A stretch of 64,000 nucleotides of DNA from Pseudomonas marincola (GCF_900116605.1 NZ_FPBC01000004.1:1-64000), one strand, 5' to 3'. Counted from the first letter of the stretch, positions 28,070 through 40,265 are shown. Notes: generated by a model from the letters alone, not told the origin. A program made the numbers and translations.

Positions 28070-30715
28070 TTATTCCGCCTCGGGTTCTACTGCTTCATCG
28101 CCAGCCTGTTCAGCGCTGCCGGTATCGACGACTTCATCGCCTTCAACCACAACACCTTCTTCGCCTTCCTCAAGCTCTTCTTCCGAAGGCTCTTGGACGC
28201 GCTCGAGGCCGACCAGTTTTTCATCCTTAGCCAGTTTGATCAGCGTCACGCCCTGAGTATTACGACCCAGGCTCGACACTTCACCGACCCGCGTGCGCAC
28301 CAGCGTGCCCTGATCGGAAATCAGCATGATTTCTTCACCGTCGAGCACCTGCACAGCGCCGACCAGCTTGCCGTTACGCTCGTTGCTGACCATGGCGATT
28401 ACGCCCTGACCGCCGCGCTTGTACTCAGGGAATTCACCGATTTCGGTGCGCTTGCCATAGCCGCGCTCGGACGCGGTCAGAATTTGGCTGCCCTCTTCCG
28501 GAATCAGCATGGAGATCAGCTTCTGCCCTTCGGCCAGACGCATGCCGCGAACACCACGGGCCGTACGACCCATTGCGCGCACGTCGCTCTCTTTAAAGCG
28601 GGTAACCTTACCGCCATCGGAGAACAGCATCACTTCACGATTACCGTCGGTGATCGAAGCCGAAATCAGCGTGTCGCCTTCATCCAGATCCAGCGCGATC
28701 AAGCCAACGCTGCGCGGACGGCTGAACTGCTCAAGCGGGGTCTTCTTCACGGTACCGCCAGCGGTCGCCATGAAGATGAAGTGACCTTCGGTGTACTCGT
28801 CGACCGGCAACATGGTGGTGATGAATTCACCCTCATCGAGCGGCAACAAGTTGACCAGCGGACGACCACGCGCAGCGCGCGATGCTTCTGGAATTTCGTA
28901 AGTCTTCAGCCAGTAAACCTTGCCGCGGCTGGAGAACAGCAGCAGCGTGGTGTGGCTGTTGGCGACCAGCAGATGCGAGATGTAGTCTTCATCTTTAACC
29001 CCAGTGGCCGACTTGCCTTTACCGCCACGGCGCTGCGCTTGATACGCGGCCAGTGGTTGCGATTTGGCGTAGCCAGTGTGGGAAATGGTGACCACACGCT
29101 CTTCTTCGGTAATCAGGTCGGCCAGCGTCAGGTCCAGACGGTTATCAAGAATCTCGGTACGACGTGCGTCACCGAATTCAGCCTTGATACCTTCCAGTTC
29201 TTCGGTGATCACTTCCATCAGGCGCTCAGCGCTGGTGAGGATGCGGATCAGCTCGCCAATCTGCGCCAGAATCTCCTGATACTCGGCAAGCAGCTTCTCG
29301 TGCTCAAGACCGGTCAGGCGGTGCAGGCGCAAATCAAGAATCGCCTGAGCCTGTTCTGGCGACAGGTAGTATTTGCCATCGCGCAGACCGTACTGCGGAT
29401 CGAGGCCTTCCGGACGGCACGAGTCAGCGCCAGCGCGCTCAACCATGGCCTGAACCGCGCTCGATTCCCACGCATGGGCGATCAGCGCTTCCTTGGCTTC
29501 GGCCGAAGTTGGCGAGGCTTTGATCAGGGCAATAACCGGATCGATGTTGGACAGGGCAACCGCCTGACCTTCAAGGATGTGACCGCGCTCGCGCGCTTTG
29601 CGCAGTTCGAACACCGTGCGTCGTGTGACCACTTCGCGACGATGCAAAATGAACACTTCGAGCATGTCCTTGAGGTTCAGCACCTTCGGTTGGCCGTCAA
29701 TCAGGGCCACCACGTTAATGCCGAACACGCCCTGCATCTGGGTCTGGGCGTAAAGATTATTCAGAATAACCTCGCCCACTTCACCGCGACGCAGTTCGAT
29801 CACGATGCGCATGCCGTCTTTGTCAGACTCATCGCGCAGCTCGGTGATGCCGTCGAGCTTCTTCTCTTTAACCAGCTCGGCGATCTTCTCGATCAAGCGC
29901 GCTTTGTTCAGCTGGTAAGGCAGCTCGGTGACGATAATCTGCTGGCGACCGCCCACCTTGTCGATGTCTTCGATCTCGGCACGGGCGCGCATGTAAATAC
30001 GGCCACGACCGGTGCGATAGGCTTCGACGATACCGGCGCGACCGTTGATGATCGCAGCCGTCGGGAAATCCGGGCCCGGGATGTACTGCATCAGCTCATC
30101 GACGGTCAGCTCAGGGTTGGCAATCAGCGCCAGACAGCCATTGATAACCTCGGTGAGGTTATGCGGCGGAATGTTGGTGGCCATGCCCACGGCAATACCG
30201 CTGGAGCCGTTGACCAGCAGGTTCGGAACCTTGGTAGGCATAACCGCCGGAATGATTTCGGTACCGTCGTAGTTAGGTACCCAATCCACGGTTTCCTTGT
30301 GCAGGTCGGCCAGCAACTCATGCGCCAGCTTGGTCATGCGCACCTCGGTGTATCGCATCGCAGCGGCGTTGTCGCCGTCGACCGAACCGAAGTTGCCCTG
30401 ACCGTCTACCAACAGGTAGCGCAGCGAGAACGGCTGCGCCATACGTACGATAGTGTCATACACCGCGGTATCACCATGCGGGTGATACTTACCGATTACG
30501 TCACCGACCACACGAGCAGACTTCTTGTACGCCTTGTTCCAGTCGTTGCCCAACTCACTCATTGCATAGAGCACACGACGATGCACGGGCTTCAAGCCAT
30601 CACGCGCATCAGGCAAAGCACGCCCGACGATTACGCTCATCGCGTAGTCGAGGTAGGACTGCTTCAGTTCGTCTTCGATATTGACCGGGAGGATTTCTTT
30701 GGCCAGTTCGCCCAT
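28070..30715 (-). CDS. gyrA: DNA gyrase subunit A
   Basis: The 881-residue breakage-reunion subunit of gyrase. The N-terminus is [20 protein letters not shown]. The catalytic Tyr is residue 122 ([12 protein letters not shown]). The C-terminal beta-pinwheel includes the GyrA box QRRGGKG. The quinolone region reads [12 protein letters not shown] with Thr83 and Asp87, the wild-type state in Pseudomonas. The tail is strongly acidic. ATG 30715 matches the family start; the frame extends upstream without homology. Confidence 0.97.
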   Translation of the reverse strand: MGELAKEILPVNIEDELKQSYLDYAMSVIVGRALPDARDGLKPVHRRVLYAMSELGNDWNKAYKKSARVVGDVIGKYHPHGDTAVYDTIVRMAQPFSLRYLLVDGQGNFGSVDGDNAAAMRYTEVRMTKLAHELLADLHKETVDWVPNYDGTEIIPAVMPTKVPNLLVNGSSGIAVGMATNIPPHNLTEVINGCLALIANPELTVDELMQYIPGPDFPTAAIINGRAGIVEAYRTGRGRIYMRARAEIEDIDKVGGRQQIIVTELPYQLNKARLIEKIAELVKEKKLDGITELRDESDKDGMRIVIELRRGEVGEVILNNLYAQTQMQGVFGINVVALIDGQPKVLNLKDMLEVFILHRREVVTRRTVFELRKARERGHILEGQAVALSNIDPVIALIKASPTSAEAKEALIAHAWESSAVQAMVERAGADSCRPEGLDPQYGLRDGKYYLSPEQAQAILDLRLHRLTGLEHEKLLAEYQEILAQIGELIRILTSAERLMEVITEELEGIKAEFGDARRTEILDNRLDLTLADLITEEERVVTISHTGYAKSQPLAAYQAQRRGGKGKSATGVKDEDYISHLLVANSHTTLLLFSSRGKVYWLKTYEIPEASRAARGRPLVNLLPLDEGEFITTMLPVDEYTEGHFIFMATAGGTVKKTPLEQFSRPRSVGLIALDLDEGDTLISASITDGNREVMLFSDGGKVTRFKESDVRAMGRTARGVRGMRLAEGQKLISMLIPEEGSQILTASERGYGKRTEIGEFPEYKRGGQGVIAMVSNERNGKLVGAVQVLDGEEIMLISDQGTLVRTRVGEVSSLGRNTQGVTLIKLAKDEKLVGLERVQEPSEEELEEGEEGVVVEGDEVVDTGSAEQAGDEAVEPEAE

Positions 30716-30963
30716 GAGTAGCCTGGTTCCTTTTTCTGGTGAAACTCCGACTCGTTCTTCCTGAACCAATCGAAGCCTGTCGGGCTGAGCACTAGGCCAA
30801 CCACGACTCACGACAAATCAATGAGTTATGCCATGTATCTGCGCACTTGAGGGCGCCTGTGAGGGCACCTTTAATAACTGCCGGAGCTTACCACAATCAG
30901 CGCCTTGCACCTATCCCCCAACGGGGCATAGCCGACCACACGCAAACTCCGGCATTCAGCCGC

Positions 30964-32040
30964 TCAATGCAGACGCTTGCGGCACATCAATTGTGTCAGT
31001 TTGGCCTTGTCCGGACGCTCGACTACACCCTTTTCCGTGACCAAAAAATCGATCAGATCAGCTGGTGTGACATCAAACACCGGATTGACTGCATCAACCT
31101 CAGCCGCCACACGATGACCGCCGACTTCGAGCAACTCGCAGCCATCACGCTCTTCAATCGGAATATCGTCGCCGCTCTCCAACTCCATATCAATTGTCGA
31201 GCTTGGCGCCACCACCATAAAACGCACGCCGTGGTGCATGGCATTCACCGCGAGCTGATAAGTGCCGATCTTGTTGGCCACGTCACCATTGGCGGTAATC
31301 CGGTCAGCGCCGACAATTACCCAAGTAATGCCACGGGTTTTCATCAGGTGGGCAGCTGCCGAGTCAGCATTCAGGCTGACCGGGATGCCTTCATTAAGCA
31401 GCTCCCAGGCCGTCAGACGCGAGCCTTGCAGCCAAGGCCGGGTTTCGTCGGCGTACACACGTTCAACCAGCCCCTCAAGATACGCCGCACGGATAACGCC
31501 AAGCGCCGTGCCGAAGCCGCCAGTGGCCAGCGCGCCGGTGTTGCAATGTGTCAGCAGATTCTGCGGATTGCCCTGCTGCTTGCGGATAAGCTCCGCGCCC
31601 AACTGCGCCATTGTCAGATTGGCTTCACGATCGCTGTCATAGATGCCGATCGCTTCGATTTCCAGCAGCGCCAGCGGGTCATCTTCTGGCTTGAGCTTGT
31701 CGAGGCGTTCGCGCATGCGATTCAGCGCCCAAAACAGATTGACCGCGGTCGGCCGCGAGTCCGCCAGCCGGGTGAAGTCTTGCTCCAGCGCCTCGCGCCA
31801 GTCACCGCCCTCAAGCAGGCGCGCACGCGCACCGAGCACCAGACCAAATGCTGCGGCAATGCCGATTGCCGGCGCACCGCGGACCACCATCGCCCGAATA
31901 GCATCGGCAACATCGGCAGCCGTGTGGTAACTCGACCACTTCTCCTCGAATGGCAGTACGCGCTGATCAAGCAGATGCAGAGCACCATCACGCCATTCAA
32001 TGGCTTTAACTTTCTCCGCTGCCAGCAATTGCTCGCGCAT
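30964..32040 (-). CDS. mtnA: S-methyl-5-thioribose-1-phosphate isomerase
   Basis: Converts methylthioribose-1-phosphate to methylthioribulose-1-phosphate in methionine salvage. The 358-residue product has [39 protein letters not shown] (catalytic Cys) and [20 protein letters not shown] (catalytic Asp). The start at 32040 ([16 protein letters not shown]) matches the family. It is divergent from the MTA deaminase-like gene, whose product feeds the same pathway. Confidence 0.94.
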   Translation of the reverse strand: MREQLLAAEKVKAIEWRDGALHLLDQRVLPFEEKWSSYHTAADVADAIRAMVVRGAPAIGIAAAFGLVLGARARLLEGGDWREALEQDFTRLADSRPTAVNLFWALNRMRERLDKLKPEDDPLALLEIEAIGIYDSDREANLTMAQLGAELIRKQQGNPQNLLTHCNTGALATGGFGTALGVIRAAYLEGLVERVYADETRPWLQGSRLTAWELLNEGIPVSLNADSAAAHLMKTRGITWVIVGADRITANGDVANKIGTYQLAVNAMHHGVRFMVVAPSSTIDMELESGDDIPIEERDGCELLEVGGHRVAAEVDAVNPVFDVTPADLIDFLVTEKGVVERPDKAKLTQLMCRKRLH

Positions 32041-32280
32041 GACACATCCCCCGTGGAGCAAAAGGCGGCGATTATACGCCGATGGTTTTATTTATCAGCA
32101 GCAATCACCACCGCATCGAAACAACCCGAACAATCACCCCAAGACCAAACTACCGGCCAATCCAACAGCCTATTAAAAGGTAGACCACACAACATTAGGC
32201 CGGGCCTTGCCCTTTAGCGCTTCAAGCCTGCCGCGATCCCCTATAAACTCGCAGGTTAAATGACTCGCGGAAACCAAACC

Positions 32281-33603
32281 ATGACCCAAGCCCCACTCGA
32301 CCTGCTCCTGCTACCTACCTGGCTAGTTCCGGTTGAGCCTGCCGCAGTGGTACTGAAAGACCATGGCCTGGGCATTCGCGACGGCAAGATTGCCTTGATC
32401 GCCCCGCGAGAAGAGGCATTGCAGCACGCGGCGCTCGAAGTACTGGAGTTACCCGGCCGGCTGCTCACGCCGGGCCTGATCAACAGCCACGGCCACGCGG
32501 CCATGACCCTTTTTCGCGGCCTGGCTGATGATTTACCGCTGATGACATGGCTGCAGGAACATATCTGGCCGGCGGAAGCCAAATGGATTGATGAGCAATT
32601 CGTTGAAGACGGCACCCGGCTGGCGATTGCCGAGCAGATAAAAGGCGGCATTACCTGCTTCTCGGACATGTACTTTTATCCGGAAACCGCCTGCAAGGTC
32701 GTGCACGACAGCGGTATTCGCGCGCAAATCACTATCCCTGTGCTCGATTTCCCGATTCCGGGCGCCCGCGATGCCAGCGAATCGCTGCACAAAGGCATGC
32801 GCCTGTTTGATGAACTCAGACACCACCCGCGCATCAAGGTCGCTTTCGGCCCACACGCGCCCTACACGGTGAGCGACGATAAACTGGAAAACATCCGCGT
32901 ACTGGCCGAAGAGCTCGATGCCGGTATTCATATGCACGTGCACGAAACCGCCTTTGAAGTGCAGCAGAGCCTGGAGCTGACCGGCGAACGCCCATTGGCG
33001 CGACTGGCCCGCCTCGGCTTGCTGGGGCCGCGCTTTCAGGCTGTGCACATGACCCAGATTGACGATGAAGACCTTGAACTGCTGATTACCAGTAACAGTA
33101 ACGTGATTCATTGCCCCGAGTCGAACCTCAAACTGGCCAGCGGTTTCTGCCCGGTCGAGAAACTGCGTCTGGCCGGCGTCAATGTGGCAGTAGGCACCGA
33201 TGGCGCGGCCAGCAATAATGACCTCGACCTGCTTGGCGAAACCCGCACAGCCGCGCTACTGGCAAAAGCTGTCGCCGGTTCTGCTACCGCACTCGATGCC
33301 CACAGCGCATTGCGCATGGCCACGCTGAACGGCGCGCAAGCGCTGGGACTCGACGAGATCACCGGCTCGCTGGCGGTAGGCAAAGCGGCTGACATCAGCG
33401 TGTTTGACCTGAACGGCCTGGCCCAGCAGCCGGTGTACGATCCGGTTTCACAGCTGATCTACGCCACCGGTCGCAATTGCGTCGAACATGTCTGGGTAAA
33501 CGGTAAGCCGCTGCTGAGCAACGGCCAGCTGACCCGGCTGGACGAACAACAGATTCTTAGCTCGACTCGCCAATGGGGCGAGAAGATTGCCCAAAAGGCA
33601 TAA
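32281..33603 (+). CDS. mtaD: TRZ/ATZ-family amidohydrolase, probable 5'-methylthioadenosine deaminase
   Basis: A 440-residue metal-dependent amidohydrolase. [20 protein letters not shown] carries the HxH metal ligands, and [21 protein letters not shown] and [17 protein letters not shown] (catalytic Asp) follow. The P. aeruginosa protein in this position deaminates 5'-methylthioadenosine to methylthioinosine. Divergent mtnA supports that role. Related enzymes act on S-adenosylhomocysteine, which remains possible. ATG 32281 ([11 protein letters not shown]) is preferred to 32260, which would add seven unmatched residues. Confidence 0.87.
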   Translation: MTQAPLDLLLLPTWLVPVEPAAVVLKDHGLGIRDGKIALIAPREEALQHAALEVLELPGRLLTPGLINSHGHAAMTLFRGLADDLPLMTWLQEHIWPAEAKWIDEQFVEDGTRLAIAEQIKGGITCFSDMYFYPETACKVVHDSGIRAQITIPVLDFPIPGARDASESLHKGMRLFDELRHHPRIKVAFGPHAPYTVSDDKLENIRVLAEELDAGIHMHVHETAFEVQQSLELTGERPLARLARLGLLGPRFQAVHMTQIDDEDLELLITSNSNVIHCPESNLKLASGFCPVEKLRLAGVNVAVGTDGAASNNDLDLLGETRTAALLAKAVAGSATALDAHSALRMATLNGAQALGLDEITGSLAVGKAADISVFDLNGLAQQPVYDPVSQLIYATGRNCVEHVWVNGKPLLSNGQLTRLDEQQILSSTRQWGEKIAQKA

Positions 33604-33748
33604 ATAGCCGCTCACTCGCTGAATAGCGGGTACTGCGACAAACTGACATACACTGGCCCGACCTCGATCGCCCACTTTGGCGACTGAAACTGGCACCATG
33701 AGCCACGGCATTCACGGCCATCCGCCTGCAGCTTTATCAGGAACACTT

Positions 33749-34447
33749 ATGAGCAACGTCGACCACGCTGAAATCGCCAAATTTGAAGCCCTCGCCCACC
33801 GCTGGTGGGACCGTGAGAGCGAGTTCAAGCCGCTCCACGAAATCAACCCGCTGCGTGTCAACTGGATCGACGAACGCGTCGGTCTGGCTGGCAAGAAAGT
33901 CCTCGACGTGGGCTGCGGCGGCGGCATCCTCAGCGAGTCGATGGCTCAGCGTGGCGCCACGGTAACGGGGATCGACATGGGCGAAGCGCCGCTTGCCGTG
34001 GCGCGCCTGCATCAACTTGAATCCGGCGTAGAAGTCGATTACCGGCAAATTACCGCCGAGGCCCTGGCGGAAGAAATGCCCGAGCAGTTCGACGTCGTCA
34101 CCTGCCTGGAAATGCTTGAGCACGTACCGGACCCGTCATCGGTCATCCGCGCCTGCTATCGCATGGTCAAGCCGGGCGGCGAAGTATTCTTCTCAACCAT
34201 CAACCGCAACCCCAAGGCTTACATGTTTGCGGTTATCGGCGCCGAATACCTGTTGCGCCTGCTGCCGCGCGGCACGCACGACTTCAAGAAGTTCATCCGC
34301 CCGTCCGAACTGGGCGCCTGGAGCCGTCAGGCTGGCCTTGAAGTCAAAGACATCATCGGGCTGACCTACAACCCGCTGACCAAGCATTACAAGCTTGCAG
34401 CCGATGTAGACGTCAACTACATGATCCAGACTCACAAGGAGGCGTGA
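33749..34447 (+). CDS. ubiG: Ubiquinone biosynthesis O-methyltransferase
   Basis: Performs both O-methylations of ubiquinone synthesis. The 232-residue class I methyltransferase has [20 protein letters not shown], the SAM motif [34 protein letters not shown] and [11 protein letters not shown] at the end. The start at 33749 (MSNVDHAEI) gives the family length; the frame upstream is open but not homologous. The stop overlaps the mupP start (TGATG). Confidence 0.96.
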   Translation: MSNVDHAEIAKFEALAHRWWDRESEFKPLHEINPLRVNWIDERVGLAGKKVLDVGCGGGILSESMAQRGATVTGIDMGEAPLAVARLHQLESGVEVDYRQITAEALAEEMPEQFDVVTCLEMLEHVPDPSSVIRACYRMVKPGGEVFFSTINRNPKAYMFAVIGAEYLLRLLPRGTHDFKKFIRPSELGAWSRQAGLEVKDIIGLTYNPLTKHYKLAADVDVNYMIQTHKEA

Positions 34448-35118
34448 TGCGTTTACGCGCAGTACTGTTTGATATGGACGGCACGCTGCTCGACAGCGCG
34501 CCGGACTTCATCGCCATCTGCCAGGCCATGCGTCAGGAGCGCGGGCTGGAGCCGATTAATGAGAAGCTGATTCGCGACCAGATTTCTGGCGGTGCCCGCG
34601 CCATGGTCGCTGCCACCTTCGCCATGAGCCCCGAAGAGCCGACTTTCGAGGCCCTGCGCCTGGAGTTTCTGGAGCGTTATCAGTCGCACTGCGCCGTATT
34701 TACCCATCCGTTTGCCGGCATGGCTGAACTGCTCGGCGAAATCGAAAAGGCCAAACTGATCTGGGGCGTTGTCACCAACAAACCCCTGCGTTATGCAGAG
34801 CCGATCATGCAGCAGCTGGGCCTTGCCGAACGCTCGGCCATTCTGATCTGCCCGGATCACGTCACCAACAGCAAACCCGACCCTGAGCCGATGACGCTGG
34901 CCTGCAAAACCCTCGGCCTGGATCCGGCCAGTGTGCTGTTTGTCGGCGACGACCTGCGTGACATCGAATCCGGCCGTGCGGCGGGAACCAAAACCGCAGC
35001 CGTCACCTATGGCTATATTCACCCTGACGACAACCCGCGCCATTGGGGCGCCGACGTGGTGGTTGATAACCCGCAGGAGCTCATTGGCGTGCTCGACCGC
35101 GCACTGTGTAGCTGCTGA
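34447..35118 (+). CDS. mupP: HAD phosphatase, N-acetylmuramic acid 6-phosphate phosphatase
   Basis: A 223-residue HAD-superfamily hydrolase. Motif I is [16 protein letters not shown], motif II is [13 protein letters not shown], and motifs III/IV appear in [12 protein letters not shown] and [18 protein letters not shown]. Proteins in this position next to ubiG in Pseudomonas are MupP, which dephosphorylates MurNAc-6-P in the cell-wall recycling route bypassing MurA. They were earlier annotated as phosphoglycolate phosphatase (Gph). ATG 34447 overlaps the ubiG stop; it is followed by yciK. Confidence 0.86.
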   Translation: MRLRAVLFDMDGTLLDSAPDFIAICQAMRQERGLEPINEKLIRDQISGGARAMVAATFAMSPEEPTFEALRLEFLERYQSHCAVFTHPFAGMAELLGEIEKAKLIWGVVTNKPLRYAEPIMQQLGLAERSAILICPDHVTNSKPDPEPMTLACKTLGLDPASVLFVGDDLRDIESGRAAGTKTAAVTYGYIHPDDNPRHWGADVVVDNPQELIGVLDRALCSC

Positions 35119-35207
35119 CAACTGCAATACTGCCGAGCCTATCGGCAGTCACCTTCCAACAGGTGGCCGCACCCTAGCCCGCCACCTGCAGCCTGTGAGA
35201 CTTGAAC

Positions 35208-35948
35208 ATGTTCGAATACACCGCTCGCCCTGACCTCCTCAAAGACCGCGTTATTCTGGTCACCGGCGCGGGTCGCGGAATCGGCGCGGCGGCCGCAAAA
35301 TGCTACGCCGCGCATGGCGCTACCGTATTGCTGCTGGGCAAGACCGAAGAGAACCTCAGCGCGGTATACGACGCCATTGAAGCGGCAGGTCACCCGCAAC
35401 CTGTGGTTATCCCGTTCAACCTCGAAACAGCCTTGCCGCATCAGTACGATGAACTGGCCGCGATGATCGAGACTGAATTCGGCAAGATCGACGGCGTACT
35501 CAACAACGCCTCGATCATTGGCCCGCGCACCCCAGCCGAACAGCTTTCGGGCGAGAACTTCATGCGGGTCATGCACATCAACGTCAACGCGATGTTCATG
35601 CTCACCAGCACACTGCTGCCGCTACTCAAGCTCTCCAGCGACGCGTCGATCATCTTCACCTCCAGCAGCGTTGGTCGCAAAGGCCGGGCTTACTGGGGCG
35701 CGTACGGCGTCTCCAAGTTCGCCACCGAAGGCCTGATGCAGGGCCTGGCCGATGAACTCGACGGCGTCGCACCGGTTCGCGCCAACAGCATCAATCCGGG
35801 CGCGACCCGCACCGACATGCGTGCGCACGCCTATCCTGGCGAGAACCCGCTGAACAATCCGCTGCCAGACGACATCATGCCGGTTTACCTGTATCTGATG
35901 GGCCCGGACAGCAGCGGCGTCAATGGTCAGGCGTTCGACGCGCAGTAA
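35208..35948 (+). CDS. yciK: YciK-family SDR oxidoreductase
   Basis: A 246-residue short-chain dehydrogenase: VILVTGAGRGIGAAAAKCYA, LNNASIIGPRTP, IFTSSSVGRKGRAYWGAYGV then SKFATEG with the Tyr/Lys pair. The physiological substrate is not established. ATG 35208 (MFEYTARPDLL) is chosen over an in-frame TTG six bases earlier. It forms a unit with ubiG and mupP. Confidence 0.88.
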   Translation: MFEYTARPDLLKDRVILVTGAGRGIGAAAAKCYAAHGATVLLLGKTEENLSAVYDAIEAAGHPQPVVIPFNLETALPHQYDELAAMIETEFGKIDGVLNNASIIGPRTPAEQLSGENFMRVMHINVNAMFMLTSTLLPLLKLSSDASIIFTSSSVGRKGRAYWGAYGVSKFATEGLMQGLADELDGVAPVRANSINPGATRTDMRAHAYPGENPLNNPLPDDIMPVYLYLMGPDSSGVNGQAFDAQ

Positions 35949-36095
35949 ATCGCCGATTGCGGCAATTATTTGGCATCCATCTCTCAACAGCGGCAACGCC
36001 TTGCCGCTGTTGAACACCCTCCAAGCCTCCCGAATTCAGTACTTTCCGACGACTGACCGCCAATAATGGCTATCTGCCAGCGTCGGCTGACCCGC

Positions 36096-36112
36096 CGTGA
36101 TCTAAATCACAC
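36096..36112. promoter_or_regulatory. Crp/Vfr-like binding palindrome
   Basis: CGTGATCTAAATCACAC is nearly identical to the Crp consensus core TGTGATCTAGATCACA. It lies 85 bases before the ATG of the GGDEF gene. The half-sites GTGAT/ATCAC also resemble an Anr (FNR) box, so either regulator could bind. Confidence 0.6.
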
Positions 36113-36196
36113 TATTTTTGCTATAACTGAAACTACTGGCATGAAATTCGCTCAGAAGGCTGTATTGCCGCACTTAGCGCCAGAGGTTCACCCTTG

Positions 36197-37123
<927 letters not shown>

Positions 37124-37125
37124 GC

Positions 37126-37153
37126 ACCTAAAGTAAGCTACCTAAAGTAAGCC
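37126..37153. repeat. Two tandem 14-base repeats
   Basis: ACCTAAAGTAAGCT and ACCTAAAGTAAGCC follow each other immediately after the stop codon of the GGDEF gene. No function is evident. Confidence 0.6.
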
Positions 37154-37173
37154 AGCGACAGGTTGTTGCGGAC

Positions 37174-37207
37174 AAAAAAATGGGACTCATCAGAGTCCCA
37201 TTTTTTA
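37174..37207. terminator. Bidirectional terminator between the GGDEF gene and rluB
   Basis: The stem TGGGACTC/GAGTCCCA with loop ATCA is flanked by seven A on the left and six T on the right. It can stop both converging transcripts. Confidence 0.9.
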
Positions 37208-37216
37208 TTTCGCCGC

Positions 37217-38320
37217 TTACTCGGGCTTGCGACCGCGAGTCGGGCGCTGGCCGTCGGTAGCCGGACGACGCGGCGCACCTGCCGGTTTGCGCGAAGGACG
37301 CTCGGTCAACTCAACACCTGGCCGCGTGGTGCGCGGTTTGGCGGGAGCACGCTTGTTGACGTCAGCCGGGCGCTCAGCAACTGCCGAACCACGATCGTTA
37401 CGACCGCCGCGCTCTTCACCACGTGCCGGGCCACCGTGGGCCGGACGCAAAGTGCGCGCGGAACGCTCACCGCGACCCACCGGCTTGGCCGATTTGCGCT
37501 GCATGCGATCGAGCTTGTCGCGGGTTTTCTCTTTCATGTCCGGCATAGCGACAGGCTTGAGGCCGACTTCTTCACTGAGAATATCGACTTCGCGCTGGCC
37601 CATTTCGCGCCAGCGGCCCATGGTCAGGTCGGAGGTCATGAACACCGGACCAAAGCGCACGCGCTTCAAACGGCTGACCACAACGCCCTGCGATTCCCAC
37701 AGGCGACGCACTTCGCGGTTACGGCCTTCCATTACCACGCAGTGGTACCAATGGTTGAAGCCCTCACCGCCAGGCGCTTCCTTAATGTCGGTGAACTTGG
37801 CCGGGCCATCTTCCAGCATCACGCCAGCCTTGAGGCGTTCGATCATTTCCTCGTCCACTTCACCACGCACACGCACCGCGTATTCGCGGTCCATCTGGTA
37901 AGACGGGTGCATCAGGCGGTTCGCCAGCTCACCGTCGGTGGTGAACATCAGCAAGCCCGTGGTGTTGATGTCGAGGCGACCGATATTGATCCAGCGGCCT
38001 TCTTTCGGGCGCGGCAGACGATCAAATACGGTGGGGCGACCTTCCGGGTCGTCACGGGTACAAATTTCGCCGTCGGGCTTGTTGTAAATAATCACACGAC
38101 GTACGGTTTCAGCCGCTTCTTCGCGCTTGATCAACTTGCCATCGATGGCAATCGCATCGTGCAAATCTACGCGTTGGCCGAGGGTTGCGGCGACGTTATT
38201 GACCTTGACCCGGCCAGCGCCGATCCAGGTTTCAATTTCACGGCGTGAAGCCAAACCCATACGGGCCAGGACTTTCTGCAGTTTTTCGCCAGCGGGGCTA
38301 TGTTCTGGGGTTTCACTCAT
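37217..38320 (-). CDS. rluB: 23S rRNA pseudouridine(2605) synthase
   Basis: Isomerises U2605 of 23S rRNA. An S4 RNA-binding domain occupies the first 70 residues (KLQKVLARMGLASRREIETW). The RsuA-type catalytic core follows with GRLDINTTGLLMFTTDGEL (catalytic Asp) and EGRNREVRRLWESQG. The last 110 or so residues are a basic, low-complexity, probably disordered tail, longer than in E. coli. The start at 38320 (MSETPEHSPAGEKL) is chosen because the upstream frame has no homology. Confidence 0.93.
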   Translation of the reverse strand: MSETPEHSPAGEKLQKVLARMGLASRREIETWIGAGRVKVNNVAATLGQRVDLHDAIAIDGKLIKREEAAETVRRVIIYNKPDGEICTRDDPEGRPTVFDRLPRPKEGRWINIGRLDINTTGLLMFTTDGELANRLMHPSYQMDREYAVRVRGEVDEEMIERLKAGVMLEDGPAKFTDIKEAPGGEGFNHWYHCVVMEGRNREVRRLWESQGVVVSRLKRVRFGPVFMTSDLTMGRWREMGQREVDILSEEVGLKPVAMPDMKEKTRDKLDRMQRKSAKPVGRGERSARTLRPAHGGPARGEERGGRNDRGSAVAERPADVNKRAPAKPRTTRPGVELTERPSRKPAGAPRRPATDGQRPTRGRKPE

Positions 38321-38457
38321 CTGGGCACCTCCCGGTGTTTCTATAGTGATGGAACGACATCTCATCGAAGGGCGCGCATCATACGCGCCCGTTGAAATAG
38401 TAGCCAGCCATTCGTAACGCGGCGGACTTTACGCCGACCGGTCGCAGGCGTTAGCCG

Positions 38458-39435
38458 TTACCAGTTGCGCTCGTTGAGTTCAGCCGCAATCGCTTCCTGC
38501 AGCGCCCGCGCCTCTTCCGCCTCTGCTTCTGCAATAGCGCGTGCCTCGGCTGCGGCTTCATCTTCTGCGCTTGGCGCGGCAACCGGTGCTGGCTGGGTCG
38601 TTTCTGACGGCTCAGCGGCGGCAGTAGATTGGCCAGACTCATCCTCGGTTCCGTCTTCCTCATTGCTGTCCGACGCCTCTGCGGGTGTCTGCGGCAATTC
38701 GGTGAGATCGTCAAAGTCGACCTTCAAGCCCTGCTCCATGCTGTCGAGTTCAGCCAACAGGCTGCTGAAACTGGTTTCCTTGGCGTCAGGCGCATCTGGC
38801 GTTGCCTCAGCGTCTTCGCTCATCGCCAGATCGGCACGCGCCTGCAGGCTGTCCGGTACTGGCGCATCGTCGTCCTGGCTGTAATCCGGTTGCGCCGGCT
38901 CAAGTTCGCGCAGTTCGGCCAGCGGCGGCAACTGGTCGAGGCTTTTCAGATTGAAGTGATCGAGGAAATGCTTGGTGGTGGCCAACATGGCCGGTTTGCC
39001 CGGTACATCGCGATAACCCACCACGCGAATCCACTCGCGTTCAAGCAAGGTTTTGACGATGTTGCTGTTAACCGCCACACCGCGAATATCTTCGATCTCG
39101 CCACGGGTAATCGGCTGGCGATAAGCAACCAGCGCCAGAGTTTCCAGCAAGGCCCGCGAATAACGCTGCGGGCGCTCTTCCCACAGGCGCCCAACCCAGG
39201 GTGCAAACTTCTCGCGCACCTGCAGCCGGTAGCCCGTGGCAACTTCAACCAGCTCGACTGCCCGCCCGTCACACGCCTTGGCCAAGAGGCTCAGGGCTTT
39301 CTTGAACACGGCAGGTTCCGGGCGTTCGGCTTCTTCGAACAACTCGTACAAACGCTCTATCGACTGCGCCTTGCCCGAAGCCAGCAGGAAGGCTTCAAGC
39401 AAAGTTGATAACTCGCGGGGATCACTCAAATTCAT
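38458..39435 (-). CDS. scpB: Segregation and condensation protein B
   Basis: Winged-helix subunit of the SMC-ScpAB condensin complex. The core is residues 1-180: LLEAFLLASGKAQSIERLYE, ALLETLALVAYRQPITRGEI and TKHFLDHFNLKSLDQLP. It is followed by about 140 residues of acidic Ala/Glu-rich low-complexity sequence, which makes the 325-residue product longer than the minimal family. scpA lies two bases upstream in the same direction, as is normal for this pair. Confidence 0.93.
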   Translation of the reverse strand: MNLSDPRELSTLLEAFLLASGKAQSIERLYELFEEAERPEPAVFKKALSLLAKACDGRAVELVEVATGYRLQVREKFAPWVGRLWEERPQRYSRALLETLALVAYRQPITRGEIEDIRGVAVNSNIVKTLLEREWIRVVGYRDVPGKPAMLATTKHFLDHFNLKSLDQLPPLAELRELEPAQPDYSQDDDAPVPDSLQARADLAMSEDAEATPDAPDAKETSFSSLLAELDSMEQGLKVDFDDLTELPQTPAEASDSNEEDGTEDESGQSTAAAEPSETTQPAPVAAPSAEDEAAAEARAIAEAEAEEARALQEAIAAELNERNW

Positions 39436-39437
39436 GC

Positions 39438-40265
39438 TTATTCGGCTCGAGCACGGACATGGATAGGGCCATAAGCCTCATTTTGCACCAACTCGACCAG
39501 CGATTCCTTGATCAATTCAAGAACTGCCATAAAGGTCACAACCACCCCGAGCCGCCCTTCTTCTGCGTGGAACAGCTCAACGAACGGCACAAACTCACCG
39601 CCCTTGAGGCGCTCCAGCACGTCACTCATGCGCTCGCGGGTAGACAGCGTCTCGCGGGTCACCTGATGGCTTTCGAACATATCGGCGCGGCGCAGCACTT
39701 CCGCCATCGACACCAGCAACTCTTCCAGGCTGACATCGGGCAGCAGCTTGCGCGCCTTGGCTTGCGGGGCATCCAGGCGCGGCACCGTTAAATCGCGGCC
39801 AACGCGCGGCAAGGTATCCAGCCCTTCAGCGGCGGCTTTGTAGCGTTCGTATTCCTGCAGACGACGAATCAGCTCCGCGCGCGGGTCATCCTCTTCCTCG
39901 ACCATGTCGCTTGAGCGCGGCAACAACATGCGCGATTTGATCTCTGCCAGCATCGCAGCCATCACTAGGTATTCTGCCGCCAACTCCAGACGCACGGCCT
40001 GCATCAGCTCGACATAGCCCATGTATTGGCGGGTAATTTCAGCCACTGGAATGTCCAGCACATCGATGTTTTGCTTGCGAATCAGGTAAAGCAGCAAGTC
40101 CAGCGGGCCTTCAAAGGCCTCAAGGAACACCTCGAGCGCGTCCGGCGGAATATACAGGTCGATTGGCAGGTCATTGAAAGCCTCGCCATAGACCTTGGCA
40201 AACGGCAGCTCTTGCTGAGCGCCGGCCTGGCTGTCGAGTGGCTGATCGAGTGTTTCAGTGCTCAT
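39438..40265 (-). CDS. scpA: Segregation and condensation protein A
   Basis: Kleisin subunit of the SMC-ScpAB complex, 275 residues. The N-terminal SMC-binding part reads VFLEAFEGPLDLLLYLIRKQ and IDVLDIPVAEITRQYMGYVE. AEYLVMAAMLAEIKSRMLLP follows, then a C-terminal winged-helix region (FVPFVELFHAEEGRLGVVVT). The start at 40265 (MSTETLDQ) is preferred; five further codons are open upstream. It is translated just before scpB. Confidence 0.93.
   Translation of the reverse strand: MSTETLDQPLDSQAGAQQELPFAKVYGEAFNDLPIDLYIPPDALEVFLEAFEGPLDLLLYLIRKQNIDVLDIPVAEITRQYMGYVELMQAVRLELAAEYLVMAAMLAEIKSRMLLPRSSDMVEEEDDPRAELIRRLQEYERYKAAAEGLDTLPRVGRDLTVPRLDAPQAKARKLLPDVSLEELLVSMAEVLRRADMFESHQVTRETLSTRERMSDVLERLKGGEFVPFVELFHAEEGRLGVVVTFMAVLELIKESLVELVQNEAYGPIHVRARAE

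Noticed and set aside
28500..30715. Quinolone-resistance substitution Thr83 in GyrA
   Set aside because: Thr at position 83 with Asp at 87 is the normal state in Pseudomonas, not a resistance change.
28040..30721. Open frame of 893 codons antisense to gyrA
   Set aside because: It mirrors gyrA exactly, has no recognisable domain and arises from GC-biased codons leaving the opposite strand open.
30716..30963. Small RNA or riboswitch between mtnA and gyrA
   Set aside because: No recognised conserved motif or stable structure stood out on reading. It is probably only the gyrA leader and promoter.
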